Assembly (NCBI GenBank): GCA_025602915.1
Contig: JAHLJZ010000086.1
Location: forward strand, 33,541-97,540
Reading direction: 5' to 3'
Origin: Paraphysoderma sedebokerense
Taxonomy: Eukaryota; Blastocladiomycota; Physodermatomycetes; Physodermatales; Physodermataceae
Length of the DNA stretch: 64,000 bases
The notes beneath the pieces are model-generated. The model did no database searches. It saw only the letters and a list, made by a program, of their open reading frames with translations, and had not been told where the DNA came from. The translations under genes and the position numbers were made by a program. Of this stretch, positions 33,276-45,987 are shown piece by piece. Within the stretch, counting starts at the first letter, position 1, and each line of letters starts with the position of its first letter.

Positions 33276-35095
33276 ATGCGCGTGTTACAACAACTTGCTC
33301 AAGAAGAATCTCGTATCGATTTGTCTGTCCTACGGCACAATGCCAGTGACGATAGAGAACGAAAGAAGCAAAAATTTCAACAGACTGTTGAAAGTATTCA
33401 TACCATTGTCACAACGAAACTTTACAAAGCCAAAACATCAAGCTTGGAAGCTTACTTTAGAAGTGAATGGAAAATCAGTCGAGCTCAAGTTTATAGATTT
33501 TTGGATTGCGCTTTGATTCTTAAGGTACGATCGCTTGTTCACGTTATGGCGCTTCACACTTTCTCCATGAAGAGAGGATTGGCAACGGTCAACTTATATA
33601 ATTAACTATACCGTTGTCTCCCAATACAGGATTTGGCGGACTTTCCTGATCAACCTAGCCGCGAACGGTTATGTCGTTCTCTTAAGAAACTGACGAAATC
33701 AAAAGAAGATTTGCAAAAGTTGTGGGCTCTTGTGTTGGAACGGTACAAACCTGAAGAAAGGGACACGGTAAGTCAAACTATCGATCTCAACTTTTCATTC
33801 AAATTTATGAGTATTTAACAGCCGTTATCTTGTTCTTCCATGTTTAGATTACAAGTACAGCCATTGCGGCTATTTGGAAGGAACTCATCGAAACTGGTCA
33901 AGTCTCTGAAGAGCCGCAGAATGGTCGTCGTCAACGTCGAAAATTTTCTTTGGCTGCAACCTCAGCAAACAATTTCGGACGACAACAGCACCGACCGATC
34001 GGACACCCACCAAACTCACACGGTTATGAACACACTTCGTCAGATGAGGGCACCCATTCTCCTCCGTTACAATCACCTTTAAATTATCCTTTGCCGAGTC
34101 ACGAAACCTTTGTGGATTCAGCAATTGAAACTTCGTCAAACAGCGGCGTCAGTGATTCCGAAGATGTCGATGCAACGATCCAAACTACATTAAAACTCAT
34201 TCAAAGTCTTTCTCATCGTGGGATTATGCTTCAGCCTTTTCATCAAGGGGAATGGTGTGTCGGGGTCCAACACTGGCGGTTAGTCAAAGTGGGCGAAGAA
34301 TGTCTGTCACCGTCAAGTCATACGGGTTCAAATGGTACTGGCGATTCTGCTTGTCATGGACCAAATGTGAACGATTTCGCCGCGGGGTCGGTCAAAGATA
34401 CTACGGTTCCATTCAAACCCGATATCGAAAGAATTGAATGCAACGATGAAACTCGACCATCTCGAATGTGTTTACCGACGATCAACTCTAATCAAACCGA
34501 ATCAAGTCCAAACTCTTTTCATCGTCACGTTGAAGATACTTTTGGCAATTTACCACCTCCTTTACTCCCTCCGCTTCGATCATGTCTTAAAATGGGACAA
34601 CCAAACGTCAACCCTAAAATCGCTTCCCCCCAAGAACTCCCTCCCTACTCTTTCTTTCAACGATTTTACCCCCACCTGAACTCTAAACACCATTTCAATT
34701 TCCAACCTAAACTTGACGAATCACCTCCATTCAACGACTCCCCCAATTTCCAAGACGTATTCACAGACGATATCCCACCCTTAATTCCACCCCCTTTACC
34801 CACATCTTCAACCCATTCATCCAAACCTACTCCCTCCTCATCTCGTGACCAAAGATGCTACCCTTCCTCGTTTTTATCCGATATTCATACATCCCTCGGG
34901 TTACATCCGTACCAAACTCTTTCCGGTGCTACGAGTCCAATCAAGTACGCTTCTCCTGCGAACCAGCACTCTATTTTCGGTCATGGTCAAAACAAATTAA
35001 ACCAGACTAAATCAAGTTCACTGAATCATCTTATTCATGGTCAAGAAATAATTGGACCGCAAAGTTATTCTTCCCTTGATATTCAGAAATATTAA
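33276..35095 (+). CDS. Unrecognised protein with helical module reminiscent of bacterial plasmid/phage DNA-binding proteins
   Basis: Three exons: 33276-33524, 33630-33767 and 33848-35095. The first about 155 residues are helical and ordered: an N-terminal basic stretch (RERKKQKFQQTVESIHTIV), then a helix-turn-helix-like EWKISRAQVYRFLDCALIL, then QPSRERLCRSLKKLTKSKED, LQKLWALVLERYKPEERDT and ITSTAIAAIWKELIETG. The order SRxxxYRFL, then RxxRxLxKL, then W..VLE and IT...I resembles modules I know from bacterial mobile-element proteins. The remaining about 380 residues are Pro/Ser/His-rich and look disordered. A DNA-binding role is inference; no eukaryotic family is recognised. Confidence 0.8.
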
Positions 35096-35758
35096 CTAAA
35101 TATGTTGTTAACTAAATGAAACGAATCTAAAATTTTGAAATTTTATGGATCATGTATTTTCAAAGTTGTATAGTCGATTCAGATTTTTATTTCCGGTTTT
35201 ACTTTTGTATGTTTCAGTATAATTAAACGTAGTAAATTCCGTAGAACTTTTTATCTGCCTAAAAAAAAATTATAGTTGACAGTTGATAAAAAGAAGTGGT
35301 AAATAGAATACACTGTAAATATCAAGAATGATTATCATGTTATGTGATGTAATGATCATTATAAATGACGTTATTTTTTTAAATTATCTTTTGCGTGTCG
35401 GGTACATACACTCATAACATCAAATTACGGTAACTAAACCAACTACATACATACCCAACGATACAGAAATACATACTCTATGCTCACTATTCAATTCTCC
35501 CCTTTTGATGTCCGATTTTTCATGTTCCAAGTAAACGCGAAACAAACAATACCAAACAACAAAAAAAAAAGTGGTAGAATACGGGGGCTGTGCAAATTTG
35601 CAATGCGTATCAGCCTCGTTCTAGTCTCGCTTCACTGGTTGACTCGACTCGATTCCACAAAAACAAAAAAAAAAAGTTTAGGAAAACTAGACATTCGATT
35701 ACTTTTATATACTATTCCAATTCGTTCCGGTTCATGTATATCGTTTAATTTATTCAAG
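35096..35758. other. Intergenic region upstream of NAF1
   Basis: AT-rich, with several A-runs in the last 230 bp. The NAF1 frame stays open upstream to 35480, but that stretch is low-complexity leader. No separate gene seen. Confidence 0.5.
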
Positions 35759-38107
35759 ATGACAGTCGAACAAATACAAATACAACCCCACTCAAATGCA
35801 AATTCAAATTCGAATTCGAATTCGGAAACTCCGCACACAGATGGACCTGGACCCACTCTAGTACCCAGCACGGAGACGGTTCAACCTTTGTCCGCCGACT
35901 CCGGAATGGTTAGTTCTAAAGATACAGATACCTCAATGACAATTCAAAATGATATGGAGATCAATTTATACGATGATTTGATTTCCGGTGACGACATGTT
36001 GGGTGAATGTGACCAGGTTGGTTCTGGAAATGACGGGATGGATGGTCAGGTTAAAATTGGAGGTGGATTGGATAACGTAAAGGAAGATAGTGGGGATGAG
36101 AAAGTGAATGGAGATAAACCGGTTGAATCTCGAGATGGGGATGTAGTGATGAGTGAAGAGTTTACTAAAGAGAGGTCAAATCAAGAGGAAGAAGAGTCCA
36201 GTGATGATAGGTTTGGACTTCTTTCTTTATATTCGGTGGAGTTTTTTGTAGTTTAGTTGTTATGGGTTTTTTAACTTGAACTTTTTATTTTTGAATTGTC
36301 TCAACAGTTCGGATGACTGGTCGGATGATTCTTCTGATGAGTCGAGTTCAGAGTCTGATACTTCGTCGTCGGAGAGTGAAAGTGAGAGTGAAGAAGAGGA
36401 TGAAGATGTGGATATGGAAATTAAAGGAGGAAAACAAATCAAGGATTTGACAATCGACAGTGACGATGAAGTCGGTGGTGAAACTTTGAAAACTAAAAAC
36501 GAAGTCGCCGTAAGTTGCTTCATCAGTTTACTTTTATTGAGTATACATGTATTGACGGAAAATTTCAAATGATGTTTTACAGAAACTTCCACCGGTTGAG
36601 CCCCTCGATATCACAATTACCCCTGACATGACGCTTTCGAAAATCGGTACCATTTTTGCGTTTGTTGAAGATTTGGTCGTGATTCAAGCCGACAAGAAAC
36701 CAGATATCGGAGATTACCAAGCTCTAGATGAAACTTCTGTTTTGGTATTTGAAGATCGAAGTATCCTCGGTGCAGTATTTGAAACGTTTGGACCGGTGAG
36801 TCAACCGCTGTATAGTGTTCGATTCAATTCTGGGGAAGAAGTGAAGGAAAAGTTGGGGACAAATGCAGAGAAAGGAAAGGCTGTGTTTTTTGTGGAGAAT
36901 TTGAGTAAATTTGTGTACACTGCTTCATTGAAGGCATTGAAAGGAAGTGATGCGAGCAATCAGTATGATGAGGAAGTCGGCGAAGAGGTATTATTTCGGT
37001 GGCTTTTTTTCCTACTTATCAATTTTTATATTGACAGTATAATCTATCTATAGGAAATGGAATTTTCAGATGATGAAGCAGAGGCTAGGCATCGGCGTGC
37101 CTTGAAGGCTAAAAAGAAGGGGTATGTGATTTTAAAGTAGTGGAGGATATTGAGGGTAAAATGAGGGTAAAGAATAAGGATTGACCTAGATTTATTTATA
37201 CAGGTCTCAAAGCAAATCACAAAATAGCAACAATCGAGGAGGGCCTCCTTCAAAGAGGCAGGCCGTAGAAGAGCCGTCATTGGATGCCATGGATTTGTAT
37301 ACTCCTTTACAACGGCCCTCTGCGGGACAAGGTGCAACGTCGACGACGCCTGCAGCCGTTTTAATGCGTCCTCAACAGTCGTCATCGGATCCGAGATCAA
37401 GCACGACGAATTTACCTAGACGCGGAGGCAAGAGACCGCAATCGAATCGCAATCAGCATTACAATCGCAATCAGAATCAATCTCAGGGCCACCAACACTA
37501 TCCGAATCAGTTGAATCAGTTTAATCCGATGGCAAATCCGGGGCAGATGATGCATGGGATGCCGCAAGGACAGATGTATGCTTCGATTCCTGGTATTCAA
37601 TTGATGGGCCACGGTCGTTCCGGGTACGGTCGACCGGTGCAGGGGTACCAGCCCGAGCAGATGCAAAATCAGTATGCGGGCCACCCTCCGACACAGTTTA
37701 TTCAACATCAACACTTGTCTCAGCCGTATCCGCAAGTGCAGCACAACCCGTATCCCAATCAACAGCAGTATTCTCAACAGCAGTATTCTCAACAGCATTA
37801 TTCTCAACCACAGTACTCGCAGCAGCAGCAGCAAGGAGGTTCAGCGTTGAAGACTGTGCCGACGGGACCGCAGGGGTACGCCAACATCAACATGAGTTAT
37901 TTGCCACCACCACCGCAGCAGCAGCAGCAGGTTGCAGGGTCGAGGCCGGCGGCAATGTATGCACCACCAGTAGGGATGGGTGGAATGTATGGGATGATGA
38001 GCGGGCAGGAGTATGCGCAAACGCAGCAGCTGTTGTCTCTCGTGAGGCAGCTGAACGGCGGACAGAGTGGACAGAGAGAGGGAATGGAGATGGAGCGAGA
38101 AGAGTAA
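35759..38107 (+). CDS. NAF1: H/ACA snoRNP assembly factor Naf1
   Basis: Nuclear assembly factor that holds the Gar1 position during H/ACA RNP biogenesis. The start is MTVEQIQIQPHSNAN (35759). Exons: 35759-36210, 36308-36509, 36583-36987, 37054-37121 and 37204-38107. The N-terminal half is acidic and Ser-rich (DSSDDWSDDSSDESS). The Gar1-like beta-barrel lies in exon 3: PDMTLSKIGTIFAFVEDLVV, LVVIQADKKPDIGDYQALDE, TSVLVFEDRSILGAVFETFG and FFVENLSKFVYTA. An acidic/basic switch follows (EEMEFSDDEAEARHRRALK). The last exon is Gln/Pro/Tyr-rich with a repeated QQYSQ motif. The N-terminal NSNSNS run is a simple repeat. Confidence 0.9.
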
Positions 38108-38280
38108 CTTATGACGGGAAAATGACGGGAATAAACAATATCACGGGAGACAGCCAATCGGCGCGCGTGCCTTGGGATCAATGGAAAGTATAAAGTAGCC
38201 ATTCCCTCAGTCTGGCATCATCGCATCACATCATCATATTACAAGTGATTACACAATACAGTCTACATCCTAGAGTACTG

Positions 38281-41200
38281 ATGGCAGACACCGAGACTGA
38301 CACAGACAAGCACACTGGCACAGACACACATTGCAAGCAGACAGCAGACTCACTCCCTTCCAGTCCCCTCCCTGCCACTTCATCAACAGCCCACTCCCAC
38401 TCCCACTCTCACTCCCACTCTGACCATGTCCTCGTCCTAGCCATCGCAGACCCCCCGCTCTCCGTCTACCTCACTCCGCCATCCCCCACAAAGAACTCTT
38501 CACTCCCTGCTCCCTCTACTCCCTCCTCATCCTCTACCAAGAACCCTCACCCGCCGAGAAAACAATCCATGTCCTCCACTGTCAGATCGGGCTTCTCGGA
38601 ATTCCGCTCGAAAATGGCCTCCTTTGCCCCCTCTCAGCCTATCCCGGACTATCCCTCAACTCTCACTATCAACAATGAGGAACCGATACCCACGGTAGAC
38701 CACTACGAAAGCCCCGGCGAGAAAACAAACTCCTTTTTCTCTTCCTTCTCCTCCCCCGCAGCCTCTGACTCGATCCCTGATCCCACTACCATCAACAACG
38801 AAAATAATCACACCAATGCCAATGCTAATACCAATACCAGCACCCAGTCGAGTACACAGTCGAATACTCACTCTAGAACCAGTTCCTTTTTCTCAAACCC
38901 ATTCAACTCTAGCTCATCAAAGGAAAAGGAAACATCCAGTTCAAGTAGCAAGACTGGCTCCTTCTTTTCAAACCCCTTTGGAAACTCGTCGAATGACAAA
39001 GAAAACGACAATGCCAATCAGTCGTCAAATAAAACCAGCTCATTCTTTTCCAACCCGTTTACAAACTCTTCAAACGAGTCAAAAGAAAATGAAAAAGAGT
39101 CTACAGCAAAGAGTAAGAATAGCTCATTCTTTGGCAACCCATTCTCAAGTTCGAATGCCGGGAATACTGATTCCACCGAAAAGTCAAAATCCAAACAAAA
39201 TGTCGATGCAGTCGACACTTTGGATAAATCGTCGCCCGCAGAATCTAAAACCTCAGCTTCAGAATCATCCTCAAAGACGAGTTCATTCTTCACCAATCCT
39301 TTTGTGTCCAACTCTAACGAGAATAAGGAAAAAGTAAACACAAAGTCAAACTCGGTCTTTTCGAATCCGTTTTCTTCAAGCGACTCCAAAGTTCAAAGGA
39401 AACATGATACGACCCCAGTTGCCTCATCAGAACCAAAAGAAACGAAATCTAGTTCCTTTTTTGCAAAAGCATTCAGCTCGAATGCAAAATCAATGCCAAC
39501 TATCAGTGTTGATCCGCCAAAGATTCCCGATAACGAGTTAGAGTTGTTGAATGCCGACCCCGATAGTCTATTACCCAGTGAGCGAAAGGAAAGGGAAAGA
39601 CTGTTACAGGTGTACGGTAAAAACTGGAATGAACAGAAAGGCTCTTCTAATAAAACTGCACATAACATCAGCTCATCGGAGCCGACACTTTTCCAAACAC
39701 TGTCTCACGATTCACCGAAGAAAATCACTATCAACGGCGATAAATCTTCAGCTTCCAAAACGTCCTCATTCTTTTCTCGTTTCGTACTTTCGAAAAGTTC
39801 ATCTTCCGAATCAATCGATGGCGCCGGCAAAAATCCAGCTTTTGTGTCTGAACGCCCTTCCTCTACTCCACCTGTCCATCAACCTTTGGCTGCCACACCA
39901 TCTACAGAAATTCCGGATTCCACAGTGACTTCAACCAGCTCCTTCTCCTCCTCACAATCAGACGGACCCCTCACAATCAACACCCGTCACACACTCCCCC
40001 GCGCAGGGGTAAAAGTAGCCCTCACCAGTCCAACCACCGAGGGTCCAAAGACAATCACCAAACCATACGGAACTGGATCACTGGATGACTACACTGTCTT
40101 GAAAACACTTGGTGTTGGCAGTTTTTCTAAAGTCAGACTGGCTAGACGCACAAGAGACGGTACATTGGTGGCTTTGAAAATGATCAGTAAAAAGGGCATG
40201 ATTGCACATGCCAAATTTAGAGAATGTCTAGAGAATGAAATTGATCTGTTAAATGTAAGTCGGCTATTAGATTTCTATACTTTTACGGAAATAGAAGTTT
40301 CTTTTAAAACATGTTAACTTATTGTTTCACTGCATCCTACTAGACTCTTGATCATCCGAATATCGTCAAGTTACACGAAGTGATTGATACGCCAACTCAT
40401 GTATGTCTGGTTTTGGACTACCATGAAGGCGGAGAATTGTTTGATTACATTGCTTATCATCACAAGGAAATCACTGAAGATATGGCTAAAGATATGGTTC
40501 GTCAACTGGTTGATGGTACGTTCTTTTTCAGATTTAGCCGAATAGAGTCTTGCGTCGCTCACCTTTTTTTCCTTTAAACTAGTTCTCGACTACCTGCATC
40601 GTAGCAATGTTTGTCACCGTGACCTTAAACTTGAAAATATCTTGTTAGCTCGGCGTACACCGCCGTTTAAACTTATTGTCACTGATTTCGGTCTAGCGCG
40701 TCGTCTTGTTCCTACCGACCCGATTCAATCTGCAGCATCAGCTACTAAATCGTCACATTTACCGCCACTTTTAACAGATCTTTTGACTACAAGAGTAGGT
40801 TCAGAAGAATATTCGTCGCCAGAGATCATCACGGGGAAACCCTACGATGGCAAGATTGCGGATTTCTGGAGTTTGGGCGTTGTCGTTTATGCGCTTATAG
40901 TGGGATGGCTGCCATTCTGCGTCGAAGAACGTGATGTCGTGGTTGAAGAAAAAGTAGTTGTAGATGTCAACGCATCCGACGCAAACGGTACTCTGACACA
41001 ATCAGGTAACGGAACCCACACGCAACACAACAGCCCTCATACACCGCGCAAAGAAAGCGTCAAACTCCTCCGTCAACTTCAAGATATCTACAGATCCAAC
41101 GGTTCTTCTCATCCTTCCTCTCATCCTTCCTCTCAATCTTCCCCTGTCACGCCCTCATCCCTCCCGCCTTCACCCTTCCCTTCAAGCGCGACATCCTCGT

Positions 41201-41601
41201 TCGCATCCCCATCCCAAACGACCCCCGCGGATCCCACAACCGCTTCCGTCACAACTACAACGACAACCACCGTCCGAAGAACATACAGTACCAAACGAGC
41301 CGGTCGAAAAGCACTATGGCATCGAATATCCCGCAGTGAATTCCATTTCCCCGATGAAGTCGTTACGTTTGTGAAAGGTGAAAATGGTGAATTAAAGTTA
41401 GAACAATCCCACGGTTCCACCCACCCACATAATTCTAGTTCGACTACCGATGATGCAAGTGTAAAGGAAAAAGAAATAAGGGGGAAATATAAATTGTTGA
41501 CTCCGGATTCTAAAGAAGTGATTAGAGGATTGTTATCTAGGAAAGCGAGTGAACGATGGGGTGTCAAGGAAATAAGAGAATGTAAATGGTTGAATAGTTG
41601 A
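38281..41601 (+). CDS. Ser/Thr protein kinase with N-terminal SFFSNPF repeat array
   Basis: Three exons: 38281-40254, 40344-40515 and 40583-41601. Roughly 600 N-terminal residues are Ser/Thr-rich and disordered; they include a HSHSHSHSHSD run and an NPF array (listed separately). The catalytic domain starts near 40081: LDDYTVLKTLGVGSFSKVRL (glycine loop), LVALKMISKKG (ATP lysine), HPNIVKLHEVID, YLHRSNVCHRDLKLENILL (HRD), LIVTDFGLARRL (DFG) and EEYSSPEIITG, then DFWSLGVVVYALIVGWLPF. All catalytic residues are present. A Ser/Thr/Pro insertion of about 130 residues sits between the WSLGV helix and the C-terminal RGLLSRKASERWGVKEI. This is CAMK-group-like; the exact family is unresolved. Confidence 0.88.
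38872..39372 (+). repeat. SFFxNPF repeat array in the kinase gene
   Basis: Six NPF units in the order RTSSFFSNPF, KTGSFFSNPF, KTSSFFSNPF, KNSSFFGNPF, KTSSFFTNPF and NSVFSNPF. They are separated by 20-60 residue Ser/Asn/Lys/Glu linkers. Flanking degenerate units read NSFFSSFSSP before the array, and SSSFFAKAF and KTSSFFSRF after it. NPF is the core ligand of EH domains. Confidence 0.85.
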
Positions 41602-42193
41602 TTGACTGAACGGATTTATTGGATGAAAATTCTGGTTGAAAAAATCTAAAAAGAAAAAGTAACTCTAGTACCCAACGAATGAAAAAAACCAATCGCGCTA
41701 TCGTACCATTCAAAAAATAATCATAATATTTTATTACTTATAATACTATTCTTGTCCGGAAAGAAAAAAACACAATGATGATGTGATAACATGTTATATT
41801 ATACTATTACAATACATATATTTAAACGATCCGACTAATTCGTCGTTACTCCATGGAACTTAGAGTTTTACTCTTTTATTTGAATTTTCGTAACAATTTG
41901 AAGTGTGATTTTTGGTGCTATGATGAATGGTTTATTTGGGGTGAGTAGTGGACCTTTGAATTTATGATTTCGTTTTACAGTGCACAATTTGGATTTTTAC
42001 AATTTACAAGAGAATCACGAATTGAGGTTTCGTCACCATCCAACTAAACTACTATACAATTGTAAATACACGATTCTACAATTGTATAATTATGTATACA
42101 CAATTCACGTAGACATCACTTTCCCACATTCTAAATTTCGCATAATGTATAATAGCGAATACTCTACAACCATTTTATATTTTGTAATGGTTG
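41602..42193. other. Convergent intergenic region, kinase / NBS1
   Basis: AT-rich 3' flanks. No gene seen. Confidence 0.5.
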
Positions 42194-45100
42194 CTAATTT
42201 GATTCATCGTCATCGCTACTCAACATTTTACGTCTCTTCATTCTACTTTCCTCTTTTTTAGCTCTTAAAGCTTGGATTCCTTTTCCAAGGGAATAACTAG
42301 TTCCATGTGACGATGTATTGAGGTTTTGAGACCCTGAATTTGGGATTTGAGAATCATGGGGTGGCTGTTGTGGAGTTTGGTGTTGTTTTTGTTTTTGTCT
42401 ATCTTTTTGAGGTTGTGGTTGGGTGATGTTGGAAGAGTGGGAGCTTGATACGGTGGATTGGTCTAGCCCTATTCCTTCGTGATCGACGTTAAGTATTTCG
42501 TCGTCGTCGTTGTCAGAGGAAGAAGAAGATTCAAGAGATCGAAGTTGTCGTCGTGCAAGTTTTGGTTGTAGTTTGGTGAAATTGAGTTTTGATTGTTTCT
42601 GTGATGAAGAAGAGGAAGTAAGTGGTATAGGTTGTTGTTGTCGTTGTCGGTGTCGTTGAGAGGAGTGTTGAGAATGTAGGGAGGGTACTTGAGATGGAGG
42701 TTGAGGCTTTATTATGGTACCCATAAAAACCCAAAAGAAAGGTGAGTGATTGAAAGGGGAAAAAAAGTCGACAAGGAAAAGTAAAAAAAGGTTGTACCGA
42801 TTCAGTTTTCACTTTTACTTTGTTATTCACTATCATGGCCAACTGGTTCCTATCTTTTACAGTCTTCAGTTTAACATCTTTTCTACTGATAAATTCATCA
42901 TCGTCGTAATCGTCGATTCGTTTCTCCGGTGATTGGTTATACGTGTCCACGTCCAATTCGGGTTGTGAATGATCTTGTCGGGAACGTGTGCGGTCAGGAC
43001 TTTCCTTTTTGAGTTTAGATTTGAGTTTAGTCCGGGGTACTTCGTCGTCGCTGTCGATGGTATTGGTGTCGTTAAAGTGGCTGGCAGGAACGACTTCGAT
43101 GATCCTTGGTAATTTCTTTGACGGACTCTAAGGAAATGAAGCACCGGTTGAAATGTTAGCAGCAAAATTTAGCAAAATTTAAGAGAAACGCAAAGGAAAT
43201 TCTCCAACCAACCTTTTTAAATCGTCGAAAATCTTTGACTACCTTCCCGTCACGCAAATGCAAAGTCTGCTGAAAATAATTCGCGTATCCCGCCATGCCT
43301 TGTGGTCGGTTGGTGGCGACTGACGTCTCTTCTACGTGGTTTTCTACATTCTTTCCAGGCCGACGGTTTACAACCAAATCAGCGAACTCAACTTGACAGA
43401 CGCCCTTCAATTCTTCAGGTTTTATATTCAAAATCTCCTCGTACTCCTCCTGTTCTACTAAACTGTTAATCTCGTTTTCCTTTTGTTTCTGGATTTTCAA
43501 TTGTTCCATTTTTGATAATTTCTTCTCCGCTTTTGGCTTGAGTTCGGGTATAATTGTTCCAGACGGTAATGGTATCGAGATAGAAGGTTTCAGAGGTGTC
43601 GATTCCGAAGAAGAAGGAGGAACCGTAACTGACTGTCCTGGAGGGCGGAATACTTTTACTTCGGACGACGATTCGATGGAAGCTTGTTCAGAGATATTAG
43701 GGTTATCAAGGGAATCCAAAAGAGTTTCTACGACATTAAAAGTCTTTTGCCGCTTCGGTGTATGGAGCTTGGCAACTTGAGGGCTGCCAATGTCCATGTC
43801 GACGTCAGCGCTTTCGGAGGCGTTTATTCGCGTAGAGCCAGTTGTCGACAGGCCAAGATGATCTTTCAATGAGAATGCTTGACTTTCTGATTTATTCACT
43901 CTTTGGGTTTGTGAATTAAATTTCGATATCTGTGACTGAAGAAGAATCACATCGCGTGATTAAATTCGAAGGTCGGATGAGTTAAAAGAACGTAGGCACT
44001 TGATATAAGCTATGCAAGTCATACCTGACTTGATTGGTCAAATGCCGAAATTTGAGCTTTAGTTGTTTTTTGGGTGTCCCGAATAGCATACTCAGGAAGA
44101 GGCGCACTTTCCAATAAGTCATCCAAGAATCCTACAACATCTCGCTATAGGGAAGCAACTATCAGTTTCAAGTGAAATCAACGAGACGAAGAAAAAATTG
44201 TTTCCACACCGTTTGAGATTTCACAGAAATGATCGATCCTGTTCTCATCGGACGTTTCGGCTCTTTCAAACCTGAAAATCGAGGAGCTGCTTTCACCTCC
44301 CTAGTTACCGCCAAAGCATCATTGCTATTTCTCTGTGCCGGATTATCAACCTCCATATCAGATTCAGGCTGGGTACCAGGCACAACCGGGGTGGCAGGGA
44401 CCAAAATATTTGATATGTCAGATTTTGGCTCTGTTGAAATTTGTTTGATATGTTGAGGTTCCGCTCTAATTTCACGGCCGGCTAATGGCGGTTTGACCTT
44501 TGTCTTATCAGCATACAAAATGGCTTGGATGATATCATCGGTATTTGCAACCCCAATGTCGTTTTTCTTTTCCTCGTCAAGTATGTCGGCTAATTTTTTC
44601 ATCAAAAAATCATCCGCTGTTTCTGGCGGATCCTTATACATAGGTTTCACCATGATGTATTCATGGTTAGGAGGGAGTTTATTGCCGAAGCGGTGCGACG
44701 CGATCTGATGCAGAAGATGACTTCTTGTCGACTCTTCGGCAAAGCTTTGAACACTTTCATATTGCTTTATCGGAGGAAATATCTCAACGGCCCCGCTGGA
44801 AGCGCCAACAACATTTCTGAGATTAAGTACCTACAAATAAAATCTGGCATTAATTGCATGTCCGTTGCTACACATACCGGTTGGTCAAAAAGAGATATTC
44901 ACGCTTTGCTCATTTGGATCAAAAACAAGGAAATGGTACGATAGAAATAAAGTTTTCCTGGCAGGATTCGGCATCAGATCTACATCGTGATGTGATTCAT
45001 CAGTGAACGACGCAAAGCTATATCGAGAATGATTAGGTCATGACAGCCTCGCACCCAAAGTTACAATCGGTGAACTTACTCTTCCTCCCTCGGAATAAAT

Positions 45101-45969
45101 TTATCCCGCAGAATTTTCATAGCATCTACTTCAGGTTCATAATCTTCTGCCGCTCCGAACTTGACATACTTCAACTCAGAACCATTTTCTTTGCTTAGAT
45201 TACCTGCGAGAGAGATCACCCAAGCAGGTTTAACCATGTATCCGCCATCCGACAGACAATTCAATGTTGCTTTTTTCACATCAAATGAAGTTTGTATGAG
45301 ATGAGTTGTTACGCCAATATCCCATGATTTTGCCACCGTAATGTTCAGTTCGTTGAGCAACTGGGTAATCTGTTGAATCTCCATGTAATGGAGGGTCCCA
45401 ACGACGACGTGAATCGGATAATAAATTAATCTGTCATTGGAGCGATTAAATAGAATGTCATTGTGGAAAGCCAAAAGTTAAACTAGGGTATGAATAATTA
45501 CTCAAATGCTTGCCCGCGAGCAAACTGGATAGTATGTCTATAGTCCTTTGCTACGAAGCTAACCCCCGGGTCTAACTTGACTGAATCAACTGTTGTCCCT
45601 AACGAGCTCTTTTTGTCTGTTATTGTAACGTCACATATTGTATATTTAGTATCAGCCGGTATCTAATTCAGAGGCATCTGTCAATTTCGGTTTATGACGT
45701 CGTTATGGTCAGTAAAGGTAAGAAAAACCACCTGCCCATTTCCCAACCCTGATCGCCAATCTTCAAGGCTTCTTATTCCACCAACGGCGATTTCAAAATG
45801 CGTTCTGCTAACAGACTTTTCGTCGACCGGAATGTCACATTTTACACGGCCTACGACGAGGTGAGAATTCGGCTTTAACGGAACAACAATCGCTATAATG
45901 ATGGAGGTATAAATTCAGAAAAAAATACAATCAGTAACAGCAGATAGGATCAGCGATTAGCCCAGACAT
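42194..45969 (-). CDS. NBS1: Nibrin/Xrs2-type DNA damage protein Nbs1 (MRN complex)
   Basis: Adaptor of the Mre11-Rad50-Nbs1 double-strand-break complex. FHA domain (about 45.9-45.5 kb): VVPLKPNSHLVVGRVKCDI, EKSVSRTHFEI and a second exon with TICDVTITDKKSS. BRCT region (45474-45076): LIYYPIHVVVGTLHY, AKSWDIGVTTHLIQTSFDVK, then VKPAWVISLAGN. The second BRCT-like part is at 44.9-44.7 kb. After a long disordered region comes the Mre11-binding motif GKVVKDFRRFKKV (about 43.23 kb). The last exon begins at PQPPSQVPS (42712) after a TCG/GTACAA donor and ends KRRKMLSSDDDESN. The start at 45969 (MSGLIADPIC spliced to SIVVPLK) is tentative. Confidence 0.87.
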
Positions 45970-45987
45970 CGAAGCTTGCTAGCCCAT

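Noticed and set aside
35480-35758. Upstream in-frame extension of NAF1
   Set aside because: Low-complexity leader with A-runs; the family-like acidic N-terminus follows the ATG at 35759.
37412-37834. 140-codon minus-strand frame opposite NAF1
   Set aside because: Leu/Arg-rich shadow of the Gln/Tyr-rich NAF1 C-terminal exon; no family likeness.
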